The position numbers and the translations under genes were made by a program. A stretch of DNA of 64,000 nucleotides from Eucalyptus grandis (taxonomy: Eukaryota > Streptophyta > Magnoliopsida > Myrtales > Myrtaceae). The stretch is from contig NC_052614.1 of assembly GCF_016545825.1 (NCBI RefSeq), forward strand, positions 31,397,669 through 31,461,668, written 5' to 3'. Below the pieces are notes generated by a model that saw nothing but the letters and a program-made list of their open reading frames with translations, did not search any database and was not told the origin of the DNA. Below, one piece after another: positions 49,301 to 61,342 of the stretch; the first letter of the stretch is position 1, and every line of letters begins with the position of its first letter.

Positions 49301-52013
49301 AAGCCTTTGGCTGGAAAGAAGCGGTCCTCATATATGTGGACAACGAGTTTGGAGAAAGCATCATACCCTCTCTTACCTATGCTTTGAGAGAAGTCAGCAC
49401 GCAAGTGCCCTATAGGAGCATCATTTCTCCTTCGGCCACGGATGATCAAATCCTAGAGGAACTCTACAAGTTAATGACGATGCAAACGAGGGTCTTCATC
49501 GTGCACATGTTACCTACCCTCGGTTCTCGGCTATTCGCCAAAGCAAAAGAGGTGGGAATGATGAGCGAAGGTTATGTGTGGATCTTGACTAATGGGATCA
49601 CTGACCGATTGAGTTCTGTGGTTTCATCTGTTGTCACTAGTTCGATGCAAGGAGTACTAGGCATCCGGACTTATATCCCAAACACACCAAACCTCGACAA
49701 CTTCATGTTCCGATGGAAGATGAAATTCCAGCAAGACAATCCATCCATCCTTAATCCTACGTTGAACATTTTCGGATACAGGGCTTATGATGCTACTCGG
49801 GCTCTGGCAATGGCTATCGAGGAAATGGGTGCAACGAATTTTACCTTCCAGATGTTGAATGCTTCGACAAATGCAACGGATCTCGATAGTATAGGGGTCT
49901 CTCAAAATGGTCAGAAACTTCTCCAAGAACTAGCTAATATGATGTTCACTGGCCTCACTGGAAATTTTAAACTCGTCAGTGGGCAGCTAGAGTCGTCAGT
50001 GCTCCAGATCGTTAATATCAATGGAAATGCAGCTAGAGGGGTTGGGTTTTGGACGCAAGAAAATGGGCTACTAAGAGATTTGAATTCATTCAATGCAAGC
50101 AAGTATTCCACTTCGAAGAGTAATCTCGGACCAATAATATGGCCAGGAGATACGACCTATTTTCCTAAGGGATGGGAGATACCCACAAATGGGAAGAGGC
50201 TGAAAATTTTAGTCCCTGTGAAGGTTGGTTTCTCTCAATTTGTGAAGGTGACTCAAGATCCTAGCACAAATACATTCCAAGTCACTGGATACTGCATCGA
50301 CATCTTTCGAGCAGTCATAGAAAAATTGCCTTATGCTATTGCTTATGACCTTATTCCATTTGCCTTGCCTAATGGAATTAAAGCTGGCAATTACAATGAC
50401 ATGATCGATCAAGTGTTTTACCAGGTGAGCAAGTGCTTGATTTCGTTGGATTACCTGTTGAAACTTACTAAGTTATGTGGTTGACAAAAAAAACATTCCC
50501 TTCCTTTTGTTGGAACAGAATTACGATGCAATAGTGGGCGATACAACGATCACTGCAAATAGATCATTATATGTTGACTTCACCTTACCGTACACTGAAT
50601 CGGGGGTTGCAATGCTTGTGCCATACAAGGATAGCAAGAGCAAGAATGGTTGGGTTTTCTTGAAGCCCCTCACTTGGGACCTTTGGTTAACAACCGGATG
50701 CTTTTTTGTGTTTATAGCATTGGTCGTGTGGATTCTTGAACACCAGATTAACGAAGATTTCAGGGGTCCAGCTGCGCATCAAGTTGGCACGAGCTTTTGG
50801 TTCTCATTTTCAACCATCGTCTTTGCACAAAGTAATCACCCATCACTTTAATAAATCAATCGAACATTACAATTTACATATTGTTCTTAGATAATTTAGG
50901 TGTTTTCCCTTAATTTGGATTGCAGGGGAGAGAATATTTAGCAACCTAGCCAGATTTGTTGTGATCGTGTGGGTTTTCGTGGTACTTATACTAACGCAAA
51001 GTTATACTGCAAGCTTGAGCTCTCTTTTGGTGGTGCAAAATCTTCAACCAACTGTGACTAATATGGATTGGCTCCTAAAAAGTGGAGAAAAAGTGGGATA
51101 CCTAGACAGCTCTTTCGTTTATGAAATGCTAAAGCAAATGAAGTTTGATGATTCTAGACTTATATCTTATCAATCTCCTGAAGAATGTGATGCACTGCTT
51201 TCCAATGGAAGCACAAAGGGTGGGATCGCAGCAGCAGTCGACGAAGTCCCCTACATTAAACTTGTTCTTTCTAAATATTGCAACAAATATACCATGATCC
51301 CAACCTTTAAAACTGCTGGATTTGGCTTCGTAAGTCTTAATTTCTCTTTTTTCCCCTCAAAATTTTCAATTACTATGATTTTTCATTATTTCTTTGATCG
51401 AAAAATATCATGTCCTACTTCTTTTGGTTTACAGGTTTTCCGTAAAGGGTCTCCGCTAGTGCCGGATATTTCACAAGCAATCCTCAACGTAACTGAAGGG
51501 CGTAAAATGATGGAAATCGAAAATGCATGGTTTCCATCACAAACTAACTGCCTAGATTCGACTAACTCAATTTCTTCAAACCGCTTGGGTCTCGACAATT
51601 TCTGGGGCCTATTCTTGATTGCTGGAGTTGCTGCAGTTTTAGCTCTCCTCATTTTCATGGTCATGTTCATCAAAAGAAACTGGCACATCATAACAAGTTC
51701 TTCAGGTTCATTCTGGGAGAAAACCATTGCTTTGGGAAGACAATTTCACCAAAGAGACCTCAATTCCCACACTTTTAGGAAAGCCAGATTTAGAGATAGA
51801 AGTATGGAAGATGGTGGCAATGTGACTGCAACTATTGAAACTTTAGAAGACAGTAACTTTCCGCCAAGTCCGTCAAGCGACTCCAGCCAAATCGACAACG
51901 TGCTAACCAATGAGCAAGGCTCACCATCTGCAGAACAAGGACTTTCAAATTATATAGACGAAAGGTACCCCAAGATAGCGATAAACGTAGAGCTTACAAA
52001 TGTAAATTGTTGA
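46330..52013 (+). CDS. GLR2.7-like: Glutamate receptor-like channel, clade 2 (GLR2.7-like), GLR-b
   Basis: Inferred exons are 46330-46639, 49085-50424, 50519-50831, 50926-51329 and 51435-52013, giving 981 residues. Exons 2, 3 and 4 have exactly the lengths of those in GLR-a (1340, 313 and 404 nt), with the same phases and GT..AG ends. Signal peptide core is 13-26. The amino-terminal domain fills exons 1-2. S1 ends in ANRSLYVDFTLPYTESG. M1 is 605-625, the pore loop is in GTSFWFSFSTIVFAQ, M3 is 664-682 followed by SYTASL, and M4 is 845-868 with a tail of about 113 residues. S2 reads AAVDEVPYIKLV where GLR-a has AAFDEVPYIKLI. The role is that of a ligand-gated cation channel of the plant GLR family; ligand and tissue cannot be told from sequence. 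No frame damage is seen. The ATG is the first in the conserved MIPPRISF context. Confidence 0.92.
47108..47612. mobile_element. TIR element, family B copy 1, in GLR-b intron 1
   Basis: The left end AGAATTGTAAAAAGTTGTG and the right end ATAACTTTTGACACTTCT are inverted copies, followed inward by GGCACTTAAGTGATC-type units. GLR-a intron 1 lacks it. No target-site duplication was settled. Confidence 0.65.
47653..48082. mobile_element. TIR hairpin element, family C copy 2, in GLR-b intron 1
   Basis: GGGCAAAAGTCATCAAAAATCC at the left and TATGGCTTTTTCTC at the right are inverted. The body repeats the GACACATTTA/TAAATGTGTC units seen at 20395-20848. Not present in GLR-a. Confidence 0.6.
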
Positions 52014-52114
52014 GGTACATGCCTCAACAACATTATATGAATGGACATGATCAATTTACCTAGTGACATGTAAAGCGCTCCTAAATATTTGCTTTATTAT
52101 CGAAACATTCTAAG

Positions 52115-52634
52115 AGATAGGTGCATTACAAGTTTTAAAACTTATCGCAAAAGTGTAACCGAGTCTTAAAATTTATAACGAAAATATAATTGAGTCTTAA
52201 AACTTTCAAAATGTGTAATCAAATCCTAAAACTTATCTAATTGGTGCAGTCAAGTATTTCCATCAACACTATCAATTTTTTTAATGGAAAATGTTGACGT
52301 GGCAATTTTAAATGGATTTCTCTTTCCTACATGGTATTAAATTTATTAAATTTCCTTTAGATATTATTTAAATAATATTAAAAAATAAAATTGCTAAAAT
52401 AATTTAAAAAACAAAACTGGAAAAAAAAAAAAAAAAAAAAAAAGGCATAACACATCTGTGACCATTGCCATTGCCACCCATCACTGAGGGCCTGACAACC
52501 TCACTAGTGACATTTTCCATTAGATAAATTGAAGGTGTTAATAGAAAGACTCGATTACATCAATTTGGCAAGTTTTAAGACTTGAATTGTACTTTCACGA
52601 CAAGTTTTAGGACTTATAATGCACATATCCCTGA
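52115..52634. mobile_element. TIR hairpin element, family D copy 2, downstream of GLR-b
   Basis: Ends AGATAGGTGCATTACAAG and CTTATAATGCACATATCC are inverted copies and match 44719-45092. The middle (about 52280-52500) is extra, including an A run at 52420-52443. Confidence 0.65.
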
Positions 52635-52642
52635 GGAGAAGT

Positions 52643-53326
52643 ATATTAGAAGTGCCTTAATTTGTGTGTGGCACTTACTTTAGTGTCACAGTTTTTCAAC
52701 AACTCACTTAAATGTCAAAATCAAAGAAAAACGATTATTTAAGTGCCTCCAATGAGAAATTCTGGTTAATTATGTGGCTATGTTGTCTGAAGTGGCATTT
52801 TTTTACACTGAAACGATCATTTTTATTATTATTATTAAGATTAGCATTGAAGTTATCACTTTTTAACAACAATTCACACTGAAGTGTTCGTTTTTTTTAC
52901 AATGACTTGTACTAAAGTGATCACTTCTTAACTTGCTATACGACGTCATTTAAGGGGTTTTTTTTTTTTTTGGCATTGAAGTGATCAGTTTTTTCATTAA
53001 GATTGTACTAAAGTGATCACCTTTAACAATAATTGGCACTAAAGTGATCATTTTTTTTTTCAACACTAGCACTAAAAAGTAAAATGATCACTTTTTAAAC
53101 TTATTACATGACATTGTTTAGAAATTATATGCTGACTAGGCATCCTGACAAGCCATGTAGGATTGAGAAATTATTAAAATATTGCCACATTAGACTTTTG
53201 ACAACTTAGATCATAGTTGGCACTTAAGTGATTTTTTTTTTTTTAAAGTGGCACTTAAGTGAGCCGACGAAAAGTTGCAGCATTAAAGTGAGTGTCAAAT
53301 ATAAGTTAAGGCACTTTTGGTATACA
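52643..53326. mobile_element. TIR element, family B copy 2
   Basis: Starts AGAAGTGCCTTAATTTGTG and ends AAGTTAAGGCACTTTTGG, inverted. The interior repeats CACTAAAGTGATCA units several times. It lies end to end with the family D element. Confidence 0.65.
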
Positions 53327-53912
53327 TCTCCCCATATCTCTTTATCAAACAAAAGGAATCATGATGAAAATGAAACAAATTCATTAAGTAATTGATTTTA
53401 TAATTATAAATAGCCTTGAAGACATTATGATGAAGCACACAAACACAATGGGATAGATAGTAAAAGCAAGAGAGAAATCAAGATGCTAGATTTTATTTTG
53501 GTGTACTATTAAACTAGGGTTATATCTAGTAGATGATTTACTATGATTAGCATATCTTACCTCTCTATTACAACTCTCAATTACAAGAGTGGGACCCTCG
53601 TGCCTTTTTATCTCTAGAGAGTATGAATTATGCCTCAACATTCTCCCATTTGGTAAATACTTCACATGCTTCTTTAGACCCAACACAATTGTACACAATT
53701 CAAACTTTTCTACACTAATTGCCTCAGTTAAAAAGTTTGCACTATTAACTTGTATGTCAACTTTGTTTAGCGCTACAACTTTTTGTTTCGCTTTGTCTCC
53801 AATGAAGTGATATTGTATGTTGATATGCTTTATTCTTGCATGAAATCCATAATTCTTAGCCAATAATATAGCACTCTGGCTATCACACTCACTATCCTTG
53901 GGTAAAACTAAG

Positions 53913-55287
53913 GGAAAATTGTCCAAAAAGTCCTAAATCTATTGCATTTTTGTCAATTCACTCATAAACATTTTAATTTTGTCAATTCAATCTTAAACAA
54001 TTTCAACTCTTGCCAATTGAGTCCATCCGACTGATTTTGGCTGAAAAATACTAATGTGGACGCCGACGATGTCACGTAGGACCACCAACGTTGACATAGA
54101 CAATTTTTAATAATATTTTGATATTTTTTGAATTTTTCTTATTTTTCCCTATTTTTTCTTTCTTTTCTTTTTAGCTTTCTTCTTTACCCTTTCGAGCCAC
54201 AAGTCGGCCACAGGCAATGGTCGACCACTAGCCACAGCCAACCAACTGGCCTCGCCCACCATAGGCAAGGCTTGGCCAAGTGAGGGCTAGCCCCGATGAG
54301 GGGAGCCCTCCCCCAGGAGTGGCCAGGCAAAGGTCGCCTCGGTGAGGCTGATCCTCACCCAAGCTAAGGTGGTCTCGCTAGGCATCAGCTAGGTGACGAC
54401 GATGCTGGGCAAGGCTGCCTTGACCTAGTCAAGGGCCAAGCTCGCTAGATCTAGCGAGGACAGCCCTTGCCTGGGCTCTCCCTCACCCAAGCGCGGCCCG
54501 GCAAGGGTTGCTATCGACTGCTGTGGCCACCTTGGCCTAGGTGAGGGTTGACCTCATCAGATCTAGCAAGGGGACCCCTCGTCGGGGCTTGCCCTCGCCC
54601 AGGCAAGTGTCAGCCTTGCCCAAACTAGATATGGCGAGGCCGACCCTCGCCTAGGCTAGGGCGGACTCAACGAGCGTGGATCGGGTGACGGTGACGTCGG
54701 GCGAGGTCATCCTAGCTTGGGCACTAGTCGGCCTTGCCTAGGTGACCCTTGCTGGGTCATGCCTGGGTGAGGGCGAGCCCTGGTAAGGGCTCTCCTTGCC
54801 AAATATGGCGAGGCCGGCCATTGCCCAGGTTAGGGCGACCTTCCCTGACGTCGTCGTTGCCTAGCCGATACTTGACAAGGCTTCCCCGGCTTGGGCGTAG
54901 GTCGGCCTCACTTGGCCTAGGTGAGGGTCGGCCTCGCCCAAGCGACCATTGCTTGGTTGTGCCTGAGTGAGGGCTCTCTTTGCCGGGGCTAGCCCTTGCT
55001 TGGCTGGGCCTCGCCTATGGCGAGCGAGGCCAACAAGTTGGTTGTGGCCAACATGCCACTAGAAAAGGCAAAGAAGAAAGCCAAAAAGAAAATAAAGAAA
55101 AAAGGGAACAAAATAGAAAAAAATAATAAAAATTCAAAAAAAAATATAATAATATTGTTAAAATTGTTCACGTCAGCACCAGCGGTCCTATATGGCACCG
55201 CCGGCATCCACGTTAGCATTTTATGGCTAAAATTGGACTGAATTGACAAATATGCAATAAGTTTATGACTTTTTGAATAATTTTCCT
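53913..55287. mobile_element. Mutator-like TIR element, family A copy 4, inside the copia remnant
   Basis: GGAAAATTGTCCAAAAAGTC at the left and GACTTTTTGAATAATTTTCC at the right are inverted. An 11-bp direct repeat GTAAAACTAAG flanks it (53902-53912 and 55288-55298), so the duplication is 9-11 bp. The core at about 54190-55060 is GC-rich with GGCGAGG/CCTCGCC-like units. It interrupts the copia RNase H reading frame between KELSF and CDSQSA. Confidence 0.9.
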
Positions 55288-55586
55288 GTAAAACTAAGCT
55301 CTTTACACAATTTGCACATCCAAATCACTTCCTTAGCAACATGAGTAAGGGTCACATAATCTACCTCAATAGTAGATTAAATAACGGTGCTCTATCTCTT
55401 ACTCATCCGACTCACAGCTTCACCAAATAAGAAAACAATGTAACCACTAGTTAACCTCATATTATTAGTGTCACCTCCCTAATCAGCACTCATAAAGCAT
55501 TTAATTCTAAAACTAGTTATTTCTTAAAGCTTTGCCTTCATAGCATAGCTCAAAGTCAGATGTAATGCGAGGGAGAAGGATGCTAA

Positions 55587-56657
55587 AATTGCCATAAGTT
55601 GAGTGCAGCGTTCACTTTAGTGCCAAAAATTTTCGTCGGATCACTTAAGTGTCAAATTGGATAAAAAAAAAATGATCACCTAAGTGCCAATAGCGATATA
55701 TTCTGGCGAAATTAATTATGTGGCTTTGTTAATTAAAAAAATAAGACATGACACGACATGTTTTTTTAAAAACCAAGTCCACGTGGATGTAAAAAATGAT
55801 GTTGTATTTTTTGCCTATGTGGCTCTGACTCTCTCTCTCTCTCCCTCTTTCCACCACTCCAATGGAGCCATCACCCACCACACCAAGCACCACCATCCTC
55901 TCCACTAAAAAAATTGATTCATTTGCCATTGTGAGATTCATTGCTATTCTAAGCTACATCCGTAGTTGAATGTAAACAGAGTTAGGAATTTGCTTGCCAC
56001 ATGTTTGATAGAATGCCTAAATTGAACTCATGCCAATTTTGTCTCATCTTTCCATCAATCTCGAAGCCAAAACAAAACCCGACAATGTCCAAATCATTGC
56101 CAAAGAAACCCATGGCCAGCACATCTTGGAGGGCTTCGAGATTGAGCAAAAGCAAATCCAAAAGTTTCGTGAGCAAAAGAAGTGCGAGCTTAAGGGAAAA
56201 TTCCACTGCTGCAACCTCCAGGCCCAATCCCTCCTCCTTCACATGATGTTGTAGAGCTCAAACGAAAAAATGGAAGGGAAAGAGAGAGAGAGAGAAAGAG
56301 AGAGGGGGTGAGCGAGGGAGAGGAGGAGAGGGAGAGAAAAGGGAGAGGGAGAGGGAGAGGGAGAGGATGACGATGTTATTCAGCAAGAAATTGAGTGCTA
56401 GGTTTTTGTCACGAATGACATCATTTTAGGTTGTGTAGGCAATTGAACGACGTCATTTGGCGATTTTTATACTTATGCAAACCTCTAGCAAGCCACATCA
56501 AACAAAAAAAGTATTAAATATTGCCACGCCAGATTTCCGACTAAAGTGATTAGACTTGGCCATTAAGTGATCATTTAAAAAAAAATTAGCACCTAAGTGA
56601 TCCCAAAAAAACTTTTGGCATCAAAGTAAGTGTTATACACAACTTATGACACTTCCT
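55587..56657. mobile_element. TIR element, family B copy 3, inside the copia remnant
   Basis: Ends AATTGCCATAAGTTGAGTG and CACAACTTATGACACTTCC are inverted copies, with inner GGATCACTTAAGTGTC-type units. The centre contains a (CT)n run, a segment at about 55990-56250 with overlapping short frames, and a GA-rich run at 56271-56370. The central segment may be captured host DNA, but I do not recognise it. Confidence 0.68.
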
Positions 56658-56659
56658 GT

Positions 56660-56767
56660 GTCTTTCTACTTGTAACGTGAAGATTACAAAGTATTCGCTT
56701 TGCTAGCATCCAAGTCTTTCTACTTGTAACGTGAAGATTACAAAGTATTCGCTTTGCTAGCATCCAA
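56660..56767 (-). repeat. 54-bp tandem duplication in the copia RT region
   Basis: GTCTTTCTACTTGTAACGTG... occurs twice with a period of exactly 54 bases. It covers the minus-strand codons for WMLAKRILCNLHVTSRKT, so it is an in-frame 18-codon duplication beside the family B element. Confidence 0.92.
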
Positions 56768-57540
56768 TGCTCTTTCCTTAGATTGGACACATATTTGTTT
56801 AATACTCCCACTACTTAAGCAATATCTAAAGAAGTACACACCATGGCATGCATTAAGTTCCCAACTTCACTTACATATGGGACTATTGCTAGCTCTCTAA
56901 TTTCCTCTTCATTCTTGCAGCACTGGAGTGCTGTTAACTTAGAACTTGTAGACATGAGGGTCTTCACTACTTTATAGTACACCATATTAAGCTTCTTCAA
57001 CACACTTTCAACACATTTCTTCTAATTGAGTTACAAATTCCCAATCTCATGCTCCCTTTTTATCTACATGTTCAAGATGAAGTTTAAGGCCTAAATCTTT
57101 CATCTCAAACTGTTTTACCAATAGTCCTTTCACAGTACTAATCATCTCAAACTATAAGGTTAAGATAACAAACAAAATCATCATCTAGCCTCTTCATTTA
57201 GACACAATGATCAAGAACATGGTGAACAAAGCCTAGCTTCAAGACATATGAGTCAAATTTCTAGTACCACATTCATAGAGATTGTTTCAGGCCATACAAA
57301 AACTTGTTCAGTTTACAATCAAAACATTTTTGTCCTTTGACCCCAAATCCTTCTGATTGCTTCATGTAAATATCTTCCTCTAAGTCACTATAGAAAAATG
57401 TTGTCTTCCCATCGAACTGCTCTACCTCTAGATTGTATGCAATTATTACAAATAAATATGATAAAACCCACCATCTCCTAATAAAATATGGGTTCATTAA
57501 ATATGGTCAATGATCATTAATCCCCACTTGAGTTCACAAA

Positions 57541-58084
57541 ACAATAGGCTAACATCGACTCCTAATCAAGCTCTAATTACCTTCCTAGACCACTCAATGA
57601 AAGACATGCATCAAGATCTCAACGTGCATCTAATCAATCACATGCAAGGTCAAATAAAATTTGCAAGTTAGACATACGAACCAACCATCAAGCTTACAAG
57701 CGAGGGCACTAATTACGATTCAAAAAACAATAATTGGGCCTTTTCTTGACCAATTTCCTATTTTTTTTAAATTATTATTGTATTTTTAATTTTTTTTAAA
57801 GTCAAATGTTCTTCTTTCACATTTTAATAGTTTTTATTTTTATTTTTTATTATAAAAAATCTGAAAACAAGGACCTGGTCCGAATATGGGCTGTAGTCCA
57901 GTCTCATGGTTCTGGGCCAAGGACACAAAGACTTGGATCAAAGGATTGGGCTTACTAAAAGCAAGCTCAACTCAAACAAATTAAACTAACTCACAAAACT
58001 CAAAAACCAGCCCAAACTCAGTTAGACTAAATCAAGCCCAAAATTACTAAACCGAATTAGGTCCAAACTTGTTTAGCCTAAGTT
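57541..58084. other. Unassigned AT-rich stretch
   Basis: It contains T-rich low complexity at about 57760-57860 and a segment with AAGCCC/AACTCA-like repeats at 57940-58070. No gene is seen. Confidence 0.45.
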
Positions 58085-58975
58085 TACTAAAAGGGAACAA
58101 ACAAAGCCCGTTTGGTTCAGCATTCCCAAGGGGCTTTCAGTCCATAAAGCCCCTTGGGAAAAAAATTTGGTATTTGGTTAAGTATTTGGAGGTGTTCTTA
58201 GCCAAATGCTAACATTTAAAATGCTGAAAGCCCAACCTGCTTTGGGCATTCAACAATTGTGAAATGCCAATTCTCTTATTAATGAATTTCTTTTTTCTGG
58301 ACATATATGACCATGTTTACTATCATAAAATGACTCTTTCTAGTTAAATTTGTATGAGAGAAACTTGGTTTTATTTTTCTTAATGAGGACCTCCCTTTTT
58401 ATATGCGGCGCTTACTCAAAAAAATTAGCATCCACAATCGGTCACTTCACCATCCGCCAAATAAGTTTACCTTTTTCTTTTTGTCATTTTTATCTTTTGA
58501 CAATCAATAGCCCAACTTTTTATCAATACACTAGAATGATTATTGATTAATGAAGATGATTAATACTATAATAATTTAAAAAAATTATTCAAAGTTGAAA
58601 ACAAACCTAAAAGAACCTTAGGCCAAAAGTTGAGCTTTGCATCTAATCTATAATCAAATTCTTTTAATATAATTTTTAAATAAATTTACTAATATATATC
58701 TTTTATATTACTCTTAACATGAAAATGTAAAAAGTTATATAGTCATTGTTTCTTTTTTGCAATTTTAAAAATACTAAAACTAAAAAATTTAATTTGGTCA
58801 CACTAAATGGCTTTTCAAATATGTGTTTACCAAATAGTCTTGCATTTCTCTAAAGCACTTTTCAATTATAGTTTACCAAACAGTTTAGTATTTTGGAAAT
58901 CCCTTTACCTCAAAGGTATTTGCATTCTCCCAATGGCATTTCCCCTAAACCGAATCACACAGGCTCAAAAGCGCG
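58085..58975. mobile_element. Possible TIR element (GCCCGTTTGGTTC type)
   Basis: The left part, GCCCGTTTGGTTCAGCATTC, and the right part, ending CCGAATCACACAGGC, are roughly inverted. Mirror-like phrases (AATTTGGTATTTGGTT and ACCAAATAGTCTTGC) lie inside. The arms have diverged and no duplication was found, so this is tentative. Confidence 0.4.
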
Positions 58976-60600
58976 CACAAAGGCTCAATTTGTTTAATGA
59001 AAAATTAATGATTTTAACAATATTTTCTTTAAAATGATTGTTCATATTGCTTAAGATAATTAACCAATGAAAAATTATTTCATCATTGACGATAATTAAT
59101 ATTTAGCATTTTCGTAAATAATGAAATAAATTCATTTGACATTTTCTAAAAGACATAAATGATAATATTTTTAAATGTTTTTAGAAATGTTTATTTTTCG
59201 TGGAATAAACGCATCCTAATTTTTCTCACTTCCACACGTTCTAGATAGCTCTTCCCAAAACCTTTCCTTATTGCCGATTCAACACGCTACACATTTGTTC
59301 CAAACACCAAATCTACAACAATAACAAATCTACACCCACGACCATTTGCCACCGTCCACCCGGACCTTCGGCCATCGATCTCCACCACCTCGACTCACCG
59401 CCAGAAAACCAAACACCCTCCCCACGACCACCATCACACCGGCCGTTCACAGCCAAACATCACCCCCACCCACATCAATCAGAAAGCAACCCGGAAACAA
59501 AAGTAAAAGATAATTTGCAAATTTGAGCTCAACAACAAGGATTTTTACTGAAATGGTAACCGTTTAATCAGTAGAAGGTTCCTTTCATGAATACAAAGAC
59601 ATGCTCGTAAATGCTCAAAATAGTCCAGAACCGGATTGAACCATGCGCTGACTTGGTTTGGGCGTTTTAATAAAGACGTTGTGAGCACAGACTGAGGAGA
59701 AAAAATGGACCGTTCTAGGACTCGACCTCGCACCCAGATTCAAAGCGAATCGACAAACAAGGCTCGAAATCGACAGACAATTGCTCGTTTATACCCAATG
59801 CGCGTATGAACTACGAATAGCGAGCCTCACGGTTAGGCCAAAACAGGGGCAAAGGCAACAGGGCGTCACGGGAACGAGCTTTGATTGCGAAAATCCCTAA
59901 CCGGCTCGGGGACGGCGCCGAACCACGGTCAGCCATCTCTCCCTGTGTCCGAACCGGGATCCTCAGGGAGAAAAACTCAAAGATGACGGTCAAAATGACT
60001 CACCAGAATCGAGGGGAAAGAACTTGCGAAAGGGAGGACGCCGGTGGAGGCAGTCGGACAGCGACGGTGGAGGCGGCTGGTCCGGCGGAACGAAGGAGGG
60101 AGAGGTGGTGACGTGTCCTCCGAGAGCTCCCATAAAAAACCAGGCTGTTCCACGAAGCTGCATGTTATGGGCTCGGATTTTTATGTATGTATGTGTACAT
60201 ACATATATTACATACATACATATGCGTGTGTATATATATAGTGTTTATTTTTTGCGAAGTTACTTATTTGTCTAGTTTTGTTGTTTTCTACTATTTTGGC
60301 CCTTTTATAAACAAGGACGACTCACCGAATTGACGGAATCAAGTACCAACAACGTTGGCTAAGGAATTCACATGATATAACCACAACAAAACAACACCAA
60401 CGCTAGAGATGTCGCCAGTGTAGTGGCAGTCGTCGACGAAGCCGGTTTCCAACGAGGAATAGGTGAAAAGTGTGGAGTAGTCTTCCCATATTTGAGGGTT
60501 GTCCAAGAAAAAAGGCACTATGATAAAAATATTTCCTTTTTCTCTCATTGAAAGGGGAGTCATTTTCTCATATTTACAGAGTAACTTCCATAGACTAAAG
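58976..60600. other. Unassigned region with one possible orphan exon on the minus strand
   Basis: 58976-59215 resembles a MITE by composition. 59330-59470 is C-rich. On the minus strand, a GC-richer stretch (about 60125 to 60004) ends CTCGATTCTG|GTGAGT, a strong plant splice donor; this could be a first exon or 5' UTR of a lost or unrecognised gene. No downstream exons were recognised. A TACATACATA-rich low-complexity run lies at about 60180-60240. Confidence 0.3.
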
Positions 60601-60993
60601 CAACGTTTGGTGAACTGAATATAGTTCTAGATGGCATAGAAATTTATCTTATCCAGTATTTGGGAGAACATTGGATTCGGATATGTCCGAATATGATTGG
60701 GACATAAGTTAGATAAAAAAATCCCACCTATGATGTGGGATAAGTCAAATAGGATATTAATAGGATATTTAATATTAAAAAAAAACGGAGAACAAAATAG
60801 AAAAATTGAGAAAAATCTCTTGGACTCAACTTCCTACTCACCACTCGACGTCCTCCCCACCAGGTTTGCACCTCTCAATCGATATCTCTTCTCGGCATCG
60901 GCTCGCCATCACCGCCCTCAAGGGAAATTTTGAAGAATCTCCGGCGGAGGAGTTCATCCTCTTCTTCGCTTTTAGCACGCTGGACCGAGGAGA

Positions 60994-60996
<3 letters not shown>

Positions 60997-61045
<49 letters not shown>
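60997..61045 (+). repeat. (CT)24 microsatellite
   Basis: A perfect CT run lies 68 bases before the ATG of the 14-3-3 fragment, a common position for 5' UTR microsatellites in plants. Confidence 0.95.
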
Positions 61046-61048
<3 letters not shown>

Positions 61049-61112
61049 TTTCTGCCTGAAGCCAAAGCTTTCTAATCGGTCGATTGACTACACTAAGTGA
61101 GTCGAATTTATG

Positions 61113-61342
61113 ATGGCGGCGCCGAAGAACCTGAGCATGGACGCGTACGTGTGCCTAGCGAAGTTTGCCGAGTAGGCCGAGCGGTACGAGGAGATGGTCT
61201 AGTTCATACAAGCTGGTTGAACCGACCGCCCTACTCACCGTTGAGGAGTGGAGCCTCTGTGGTCGATGAGAACGTAATCGACTCGCTAAGAGTGGCTTAG
61301 CGCATCGTCTCCTCCCTCGCGAAGAGGGAAGCTCCCTCACGC
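61113..61342 (+). pseudogene. 14-3-3 protein (GRF) pseudogene fragment
   Basis: Starting at the ATG, the + strand reads MAAPKNLSMDAYVCLAKFAE, stop, AERYEEMV, stop, FIQ; then LLTVEEWSLC; and after a frameshift VIDSLRVA, stop, RIVSSLAKRE. Intact 14-3-3 proteins have LAKLAEQAERYEEMV, LTVEERNLLSVAYKNVIG and WRIVSSIEQKEE in this order, so this is their N-terminal quarter. Two of the stops are TAG where Gln CAG and Glu GAG are expected. The rest of the gene is absent after 61342. It cannot encode a working adaptor protein. Confidence 0.85.

Larger units (their letters stand above)
53486..57540 (-). pseudogene. Ty1/copia pol remnant (RT to RNase H), broken by two elements
   Basis: Read on the minus strand from the right: RT block YNLEVEQFDGKTTF, LEEDIYMKQSEGF, CKLNKFLYGLKQS (57497-57273); then VPYVSEVGNLMHAMVCTSLD (about 56900-56815); GKEHWMLAKRILCNLHV (about 56760); RNase H NNMRLTSGYIVFLFGEAVSR (about 55440); STIEVDYVTLTHVAKEVIWM (about 55350); and finally CDSQSAILLAKN and ARIKHINIQYHF (53926-53780). 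The order is that of copia RT-RNase H. Two transposons, at 53913-55287 and 55587-56657, split it. Stops and frameshifts show it is dead. No LTRs were found, so both ends are truncated. Confidence 0.88.

Noticed and set aside
60838..61075. Arg/Glu and Ser/Leu repeats in two frames
   Set aside because: Translation of the (CT)24 microsatellite.
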